Shown here: positions 60,601 through 64,000 of the stretch, piece by piece
Position numbering within the stretch: position 1 is the first letter of the stretch
How the letters are laid out: every line of letters starts with the position of its first letter
Source of the DNA: Capitulum mitella
Taxonomy: Eukaryota > Arthropoda > Thecostraca > Pollicipedomorpha > Pollicipedidae
Direction of reading: 5' to 3'
DNA length: 64,000 bases
NCBI GenBank assembly: GCA_030062745.1
Contig: CP099846.1
Coordinates: forward strand, 20,266,621-20,330,620
Notes under the pieces: generated by a model
Seen by the model: only the letters and a program-made list of their open reading frames with translations
Databases searched by the model: none
What the model was told of the DNA's origin: nothing
Program-made: the position numbers and the translations under genes

Positions 60601-61792
60601 CGACCACGAACGGTTGACGTACGGCTCGTACCGCTACCCGGAGTGGACCTCCTGGCTGGGCTGGGTGCTGGCCGCGCTGCCTGTGCTGCCGATCCCCGTC
60701 TGCGCCGTGCTGGCCCTCTGGCAGGCGTCCGGCGACACCCTGCTGGAGGTGAGTGCTGCCATCCGCCGCTCAGGTAGAGGCAGAGTGCCGGGAAGAGGCT
60801 AGGTGCCCGCGGAACGTACCGGACACTCATAAGCACGACACGTGGGACCGGTGGGGGAATGGGAGTGATTTTCATTTCATTCGTTTCCTTTGGTATGCTT
60901 TCATCAAACAAACAAAGCAAACACTGAAAAGGCAGGATTGCCGCGAAAATCCCAAGGAGGCTTAAGACCAGCTTACACGAGCGGTTTGGCATACCGCAGG
61001 ATGACCACGTCTTGCAACAGCTGACAGGTCGTCATGTTTTTTGTTACGTCGCGCATACGTCATACTTCGTCATAGCTATGGCCCCGCCGCCTCTGTTCTA
61101 GGACGGTAATTTAAAACCACTAATCCGATCACGGTAAATTGAAATCTTGCGTTGTGTCCATCGTAGTAAGCTGGGGTTGTTTGATCTGTCGCGCTACTGA
61201 TCTCCTAGTCCAAGCCATCGCTGATTTGCGCAAATGCCAAGCATACGTCATAAAACGTAATCAGTCGTCGCTTTTCGCCTGCCGCGAGACTGACACGGCC
61301 GCGCGAGCGGCAGAATCGCGTGTAGCCGCTCGTTTTTGCTGTTCGCGTTAACTGGCCTTGAAGTCTGCACCGCTCTGCATGTTTTTTTTTCTTTACTCAG
61401 TGACATGTTATGAGCATTCGTATCTCGCATATCATTCGTATGATTTACGTCTTCTCATTGTCATCTCATAGAAGGCAGTCACCTCCATATAACGCCATGG
61501 CTCTGATGACCCCTCTGGTTTCTACGTGCGTAGACATTACATGCAGTGGTACAGAAAGTAATTGCCTGCGAAATGTGAATTGCTGTCCTGTCCTGTCATG
61601 CAAACCACTGACATCTATCGACAGCGGCTGAAAGCTTCAGTCCAGCCCGATCACCGGCTGCGCACTGCGCTCGGTTTCGAGCCAACCGTTGACGGCCCGG
61701 ACGAGTTGGCCGGCCCGTACCTCGAGCTGCAGACAATCAACTCGCACACGCCCTGTCTGGTGGGGAAGTACGTCGACGCCCACGGAGTCTAG
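40813..61792 (+). CDS. ine: inebriated-type SLC6 Na+/Cl--coupled transporter, 13 exons
   Basis: Joining 40813-41545, 43450-43480, 45185-45357, 45863-45997, 47060-47276, 54338-54470, 54813-54947, 55656-55887, 56322-56434, 58871-59011, 59888-60088, 60578-60748 and 61625-61792 gives 860 residues plus TAG, with all introns GT-AG and all phases consistent. Residues 1-284 are a cytoplasmic N-terminus; 285-800 hold twelve membrane segments, with [10 protein letters not shown] in TM1, a Cys398/Cys407 pair and glycosylation sequons at Asn399 and Asn414 in the second outer loop, [20 protein letters not shown] in TM6 and LCLGLDSQF in TM8. The long N-terminus resembles the long isoform of fly inebriated, an orphan carrier tied to osmotic balance and excitability. 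Substrate is unknown. AATAAA sites lie at 62548 and 62703. The transporter core is secure; exons 1 and 2 are less so. Confidence 0.88.
42965..43305. repeat. Short tandem duplications in ine intron 1
   Basis: A roughly 35-bp unit (GACCACCTGGGGCGAGGACG) is doubled near 42,970-43,035, and a roughly 61-bp unit (CCCGGGGACGGACGG) near 43,170-43,305. The block is GC-rich and open in several frames, but shows no protein motif. Confidence 0.65.
43450..43480 (+). CDS. ine: ine exon 2: 31-nt microexon (residues 245-255)
   Basis: Exon 1 (phase 1) and exon 3 (needs one base) do not join directly without a stop. This segment, after CCCTTTCCTAGGTAG and before GTGAGT, has the right length modulo 3 and reads [11 protein letters not shown] across both junctions. 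The alternative AG four bases upstream would put a stop at the start of exon 3. It is inferred from splice signals and phase only. Confidence 0.55.
43753..44041 (+). mobile_element. hAT-type MITE, family D copy 4, in ine intron 2
   Basis: A 289-bp copy, ends CAGAGGTGTCGATTTG and GCGACCATCCTG. Flanks GTACACAG and GTGCGCAG agree at 6 of 8, both differences being A/G. Confidence 0.82.
45185..45357 (+). CDS. ine: ine exon 3: start of core, TM1 (residues 256-312)
   Basis: After GGTTTCAG it reads [20 protein letters not shown], then [20 protein letters not shown] and [13 protein letters not shown]. The NKVEFVLAC and [10 protein letters not shown] stretches are the SLC6 signature, with the unwound middle of TM1 that binds Na+ and substrate in the family. 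The donor is GGAG|GTGGGT. Confidence 0.95.
45709..45783. repeat. (TA)n microsatellite in ine intron 3
   Basis: About 75 bases of nearly perfect TA, 80 bp upstream of exon 4. Confidence 0.95.
45863..45997 (+). CDS. ine: ine exon 4: TM2 and first inner loop (residues 313-357)
   Basis: After TTTTTTCAG it completes a Gly codon, then [20 protein letters not shown] (TM2) and [31 protein letters not shown] is the conserved SLC6 loop. The donor is AAAG|GTCAGT. Confidence 0.95.
46230..46302 (-). mobile_element. tRNA-like SINE head in ine intron 4
   Basis: The minus strand reads GGTAGCTCAGCTGGTTACAG (a good A box), then GGGTTCTAGTC, a weak B box. The anticodon arm does not fold. It looks like a SINE head, not a tRNA gene. 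Confidence 0.5.
47060..47276 (+). CDS. ine: ine exon 5: TM3 and second outer loop (residues 358-429)
   Basis: Encodes [20 protein letters not shown] and the rest of TM3, then a short second outer loop with the family disulphide pair ([14 protein letters not shown], Cys398 and Cys407) and two N-glycosylation sequons. It ends in a split codon, TTCAA|GTGAGT, before the 7-kb intron. Confidence 0.95.
48572..48655. repeat. (CA)n(TA)n microsatellite in ine intron 5
   Basis: About 40 bases of imperfect CA followed by about 40 bases of TA. The rest of 47,277-50,210 is intron in which no further gene or element was recognised. Confidence 0.93.
50211..50232. repeat. Interstitial telomere-type repeat (CCTAA)n
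   Basis: Four and a half perfect CCTAA units, the complement of the arthropod telomere repeat TTAGG, inside ine intron 5. Confidence 0.85.
51209..51469 (+). mobile_element. hAT-type MITE, family D copy 3, truncated
   Basis: Starts CAGGGGTGTCAATTTG and follows the family through a TA-rich middle to GGGCTACATCCGTTAA, where the family F element inserted at TTAA. The right end is missing. Confidence 0.75.
51470..52743 (-). mobile_element. piggyBac-type non-autonomous element, family F copy 2
   Basis: A 1,274-bp copy in the opposite orientation to copy 1, ends CCCTATTCCCGG and its inverse, TTAA on both flanks (51466-51469 and 52744-52747). It carries the perfect DR1 AGGTCAAAGGTCA at 52184-52196. 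Confidence 0.92.
52184..52196 (+). promoter_or_regulatory. DR1 nuclear-receptor-type site in family F copy 2
   Basis: AGGTCA A AGGTCA is the consensus DR1 bound by RXR/USP and HNF4-type receptors. The same 13 bases, reversed, occur in copy 1 at 20740-20752. Binding is untested. Confidence 0.5.
52802..53070 (+). mobile_element. hAT-type MITE, family A copy 3, diverged
   Basis: Shares TTTTGTCATATGCCNCTGGC, AATGTTTGCTTT and GCTTGGCTCAGGGGG with the other family A copies. The tips are decayed and no flanking duplication is clear. Confidence 0.7.
54008..54225 (+). repeat. Tandem repeat, about 56-61 bp, upstream of ine exon 6
   Basis: GGCCGTCCGTCTGCTGGACA begins near 54,057, 54,118 and 54,174, with partial units on each side. 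The array ends about 110 bp before the exon 6 acceptor. Confidence 0.85.
54338..54470 (+). CDS. ine: ine exon 6: TM4 (residues 430-474)
   Basis: After CATCCTCAG it reads [20 protein letters not shown], then TM4 and [11 protein letters not shown], ending AAG|GTGAGC. A second AG six bases downstream would give K in place of NNR and stay in frame. The longer form fits the family pattern (FENKVLQISGG in fly) better. Confidence 0.92.
54813..54947 (+). CDS. ine: ine exon 7: TM5 (residues 475-519)
   Basis: Reads [20 protein letters not shown] and [18 protein letters not shown], the family TM5 with the conserved TLDGA loop. It ends AAG|GTCGGC, an unusual donor. The frame stays open for about 30 codons into the intron, so a read-through short product is formally possible. 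Confidence 0.92.
55037..55320. repeat. Roughly 16-bp minisatellite in ine intron 7
   Basis: About 17 units of GACAGGACGGACCGGA-type sequence. Long open frames on both strands here are repeat artefacts. Confidence 0.9.
55656..55887 (+). CDS. ine: ine exon 8: TM6 and TM7 (residues 520-596)
   Basis: Reads [20 protein letters not shown] and ITFASYNKF (TM6, with the unwound Gly/Ser stretch), then [20 protein letters not shown] (TM7) and [19 protein letters not shown]. The donor is G|GTGCGT. Confidence 0.95.
56322..56434 (+). CDS. ine: ine exon 9: outer loop 4 and first half of TM8 (residues 597-634)
   Basis: Reads [20 protein letters not shown], then [18 protein letters not shown], the SLC6 TM8 motif of the second Na+ site. 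It is split from FATLEVV in the next exon at CAG|GTATGG, phase 0. Confidence 0.95.
56914..58737 (+). mobile_element. piggyBac-type element, family G, in ine intron 9
   Basis: Starts CCCTCGCTGGGGCGG after TTAA (56910-56913) and ends CACCCGGCAAAGG before TTAA (58738-58741). The inverted tips are imperfect. It shares AGATCTCGAGAACTA with family F. No transposase was recognised; a SINE sits inside. Confidence 0.7.
57493..57823 (-). mobile_element. tRNA-derived SINE, minus strand, inside element G
   Basis: The minus strand has an A box (TGGCTTGATGGATAAGG, near 57,801-57,817), a perfect B box (GGTTCGAGTCC, 57753-57763), a unique body and an A-rich tail with AAAC units ending near 57,493. About 330 bp. 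Confidence 0.78.
58871..59011 (+). CDS. ine: ine exon 10: rest of TM8 and TM9 (residues 635-681)
   Basis: Reads [20 protein letters not shown], then [20 protein letters not shown] and GLPHVTQ. The donor is CAG|GTGAGG. The phase-0 junctions on both sides make the placement secure. Confidence 0.95.
59329..59592 (+). mobile_element. hAT-type MITE, family A copy 4, in ine intron 10
   Basis: Starts TAGGCACGTAGCC and ends GGCTACGTCCCTG, 264 bp. The landmark TTTGTCATAACCCATTGGCA matches the family. A poly-C run on the left flank obscures the duplication. Confidence 0.85.
59888..60088 (+). CDS. ine: ine exon 11: TM10 and start of TM11 (residues 682-748)
   Basis: Reads [20 protein letters not shown], then [20 protein letters not shown] and [24 protein letters not shown] and AWIYGVERL are the family TM10 markers. 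The donor is TTT|GTAAGT. Confidence 0.95.
60578..60748 (+). CDS. ine: ine exon 12: TM11 end and TM12 (residues 749-805)
   Basis: Reads [20 protein letters not shown], then [20 protein letters not shown] and [27 protein letters not shown] is the conserved lead into TM12. The donor is GAG|GTGAGT. Confidence 0.95.
61625..61792 (+). CDS. ine: ine exon 13: cytoplasmic C-terminus (residues 806-860)
   Basis: After ATCGACAG it opens [20 protein letters not shown], is hydrophilic and acidic, and stops at TAG (61790-61792) after KYVDAHGV. The tail diverges from what I recall of fly inebriated, as is usual for SLC6 C-termini; assignment rests on the phase-0 acceptor and the basic start after TM12. Confidence 0.85.
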   Translation, partial: RLKASVQPDHRLRTALGFEPTVDGPDELAGPYLELQTINSHTPCLVGKYVDAHGV

Positions 61793-62547
61793 CATCTCCT
61801 GTGACCGTTTCTCTAAGAATGTCTGGATCAGATGATGCTTTGGTTATATTGTGATGCTAAGACGTAGTTGTTTTTGAAAGAAATAGTTGCGAAACGGCTG
61901 ACAGGTGGCGTTAGCGCAGCGCGTGGCGGATCAAGGAGTGCGGAATATGCTGGAGAGATGGAAGCTAATTCAGGTCCCGCCACAGCAGTTCATCGTTTCA
62001 TTTTAACGCCAGCCCAGTGCCAAGTTAGAGCCAGGACCAGAGTCTTCGACAGCTTGCTGTTTGTCGTGGAATGAGCAAACGTGACCGAGTGTTGGGATTA
62101 GTTACGTCGGTGAGATGACTGTATTTTTCCGTTCCATGCATCATGCCCCAGTTTTACTGGACGTAGTGCTGTGTGCCATGCCGACCCGTTTATATGTCTG
62201 ACAGCTTGGAATATGAGAGTAAATGCTGTATATACATACTGAGATGATGAGGTAAGAGTACTTAGAACGCCGTTCGCCATAGTCTCATTTATCTGTTGAC
62301 AAGGATCCCACGTTAATTGAATGACTTTACCGTCTGTCCAAAACCTTCATAGCATCTGTTTCGTCTTTGACTAAGGACAGGTGCCCTGCAGTTTGGTCCC
62401 GGTCAGATTATTTCCCATATTTATGTCATGTCGTCCAGCTGTTGAGTATTTAGCCAGTGTTGTAATTCAGTTGGCGGATGATGCTTAGGCGGTATATTTT
62501 ACGTTTTCAAAATACCGGGAGAAGTGTGTGCATTTTTGAACGAAACG

Positions 62548-62708
62548 AATAAATTGTAAAGAACACCTAAGTGGGTTTTCTTTGGCGCGTGAGCTGTGAA
62601 GGAGGAAGCAAAACGTAGGACAAAAGTCCGCGTCAGACAAGACAAATAGCCGTTACTCCTAGCCATCGTCAAGCCTTTTTGAGTTCAATGAATGCTGTGC
62701 ACAATAAA
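62548..62708 (+). other. Candidate polyadenylation signals of ine
   Basis: Two AATAAA hexamers (62548-62553 and 62703-62708) lie 0.75-0.9 kb after the stop codon and would give a 3' UTR of ordinary length. No transcript evidence is available. Confidence 0.4.
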
Positions 62709-63853
62709 CTGTCATAGGCGGGCTATGTCTCCCGAACGGCGTGTCGTGGTACGGACACAGCCGGTCGCCGCACGAGCCTGAGATACCGACGCTGCCACGT
62801 AAGACCTAAGGACATTAGACACGGAGCCATCTATTCTGGGTGCCCGACCCGGCCTGTGATGTCACTGTCAAGAAATGGTGGTGTTGGGTGTCTCGTGCGC
62901 AATCGAAGAACACTGCATGATTTGCACGGTCGATCAGCTGCGGGCGCACGCTGGAAGAGTCAGGTATGGGAGCAGGTAACGAAGATGCTGTGAGAGTTAA
63001 CGCCGATCAAAGTTACTATAATGTGAAAGACCTAGAATAACTGCGACATACATCTTGAGTGAGGATGATACCGATACTGACTGCCCTTTTGATCACCGAA
63101 ATCCGTCGATCGGTTCTGGAGTTGAACATGGGATCTGATCGGATTTAACTGCTATTTGAATCCCAAAAGCTGCCGATTGCCTCTCGAGGTAGAAACGGGA
63201 CCATCCAGTCCAGGATTTTGTCCAAGCCTGTGACGTCATCAGGAGGGTCTAGCCCACGCCCGACTGGCAGTGAGCGCCGACCATGCTCGGATTTGCTCGA
63301 CTGGGGGAGGGCTGACCGCCCCCCTCTAACTCACGAGCCACTGGTTCCACGGTGAAGATAAGCAAGATAAGCGTTGGGAAGCTCGTGACAAGTAGAGCTG
63401 GAAACTGGTCTCATGTCCAGTTCTGGATAATATGCAAGGCATACACGCCCTATTTGTTTTCTTACAGCCGACAGCATGGAACCGACAAGCGGCCTGGATC
63501 TCAAGGGCTATGATTAATATGACCTAGGTAAAGGCACCAATGAGCAGGTAAAAGTCTGCAGATGCCGACACGCGCTTAATTTCTCTGATTTGTTTAATAT
63601 ATACGCTGAAACGTTAAGTTAAAGGCACGGCGATTTCCGCGCCGACTGCCGGCGGGCGCCGTAGCCAAACGCAGTATGAAATTAACGAAAACTTGTAGCG
63701 TGTCTTAATTTTCGCGGTATAAACCTTTCCATGCACCATTTCCTTATCCTCGTGGTTCCTGTGATGGTTTCTCATGCTGAAAATCTGGAAAAATTCAGCA
63801 GTTATCGATCTATGCCCTTGCCGACGCTTTATTCCCGAGAACCTGCTTATATC

Positions 63854-64000
63854 TAGGGATGCACCGGATCGGGATTTTTGTAATCCGGCCGGATACCGGA
63901 TATGCCGGATCGCGTGCTGGATATCCGGCCGGATATCCGGCCGGATACCGGATATTATGAATAACTATTTTTATTTGATATTTGTTGCTGGAAAATGAGA
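63854..64000 (+). mobile_element. hAT-type element, family L copy 2, cut by the window end
   Basis: Starts TAGGGATGCACCGGATCG and matches the first 150 bases of the element at 16763 closely, including the CCGGATATCCGG array. The rest lies beyond the window. From 62,710 to 63,853 I see no gene or repeat. Confidence 0.88.

Overview
The window looks like chromosomal DNA of an arthropod. It carries two intron-rich genes that match arthropod families closely: an ARL8 small GTPase and an inebriated-type SLC6 transporter. It also holds a short interstitial run of the arthropod telomere pentamer (CCTAA). Coding exons are GC- and CpG-rich, introns run to 7 kb, and much of the rest is DNA transposons. 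The species cannot be settled from the sequence; a non-insect arthropod such as a crustacean or chelicerate is a guess.

Layout. 1-9,700: no recognised gene; a 312-bp satellite in two blocks, a hAT-type element with a near-perfect target-site duplication, small MITEs and an old piggyBac-type copy. 10,463-16,112 (minus): a complete four-exon ARL8 gene whose first exon and first intron are almost free of CpG. 16,763-22,000: a 2-kb hAT element with a perfect 8-bp duplication, nested MITEs and a TTAA-flanked 1.2-kb element. 22,120-29,106: one 1.17-kb hAT element spread over 7 kb by two later insertions, one of them 5.4 kb with TTAA ends and a broken RNase-H-fold transposase. 29,112-37,916: two 2.65-kb minisatellite-filled elements facing each other around a 3.5-kb spacer that itself contains tandem and inverted repeats. 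38,565-39,192: a hAT-type MITE carrying another MITE. 40,813-61,792 (plus): a 13-exon inebriated-type gene predicted to encode 860 residues, with a long proline- and alanine-rich cytoplasmic N-terminus, a 31-nt microexon and a 7-kb intron holding a stack of nested transposons. 62,700-64,000: no gene seen; a second copy of the 16,763 hAT family starts at 63,854.

How it works together. The two genes point away from each other across about 25 kb of repeats and show no operon-like link. ARL8 is a housekeeping factor for lysosome and axonal cargo transport. The SLC6 gene belongs to a Na+/Cl--coupled transporter group linked in flies to osmotic balance and neuronal excitability. The other main story is transposon archaeology: three TTAA-type families and several hAT-type families can be ordered in time from target-site duplications, and one TTAA family carries a perfect nuclear-receptor-type DR1 sequence. 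No retrovirus-like or Polinton-like gene was recognised.
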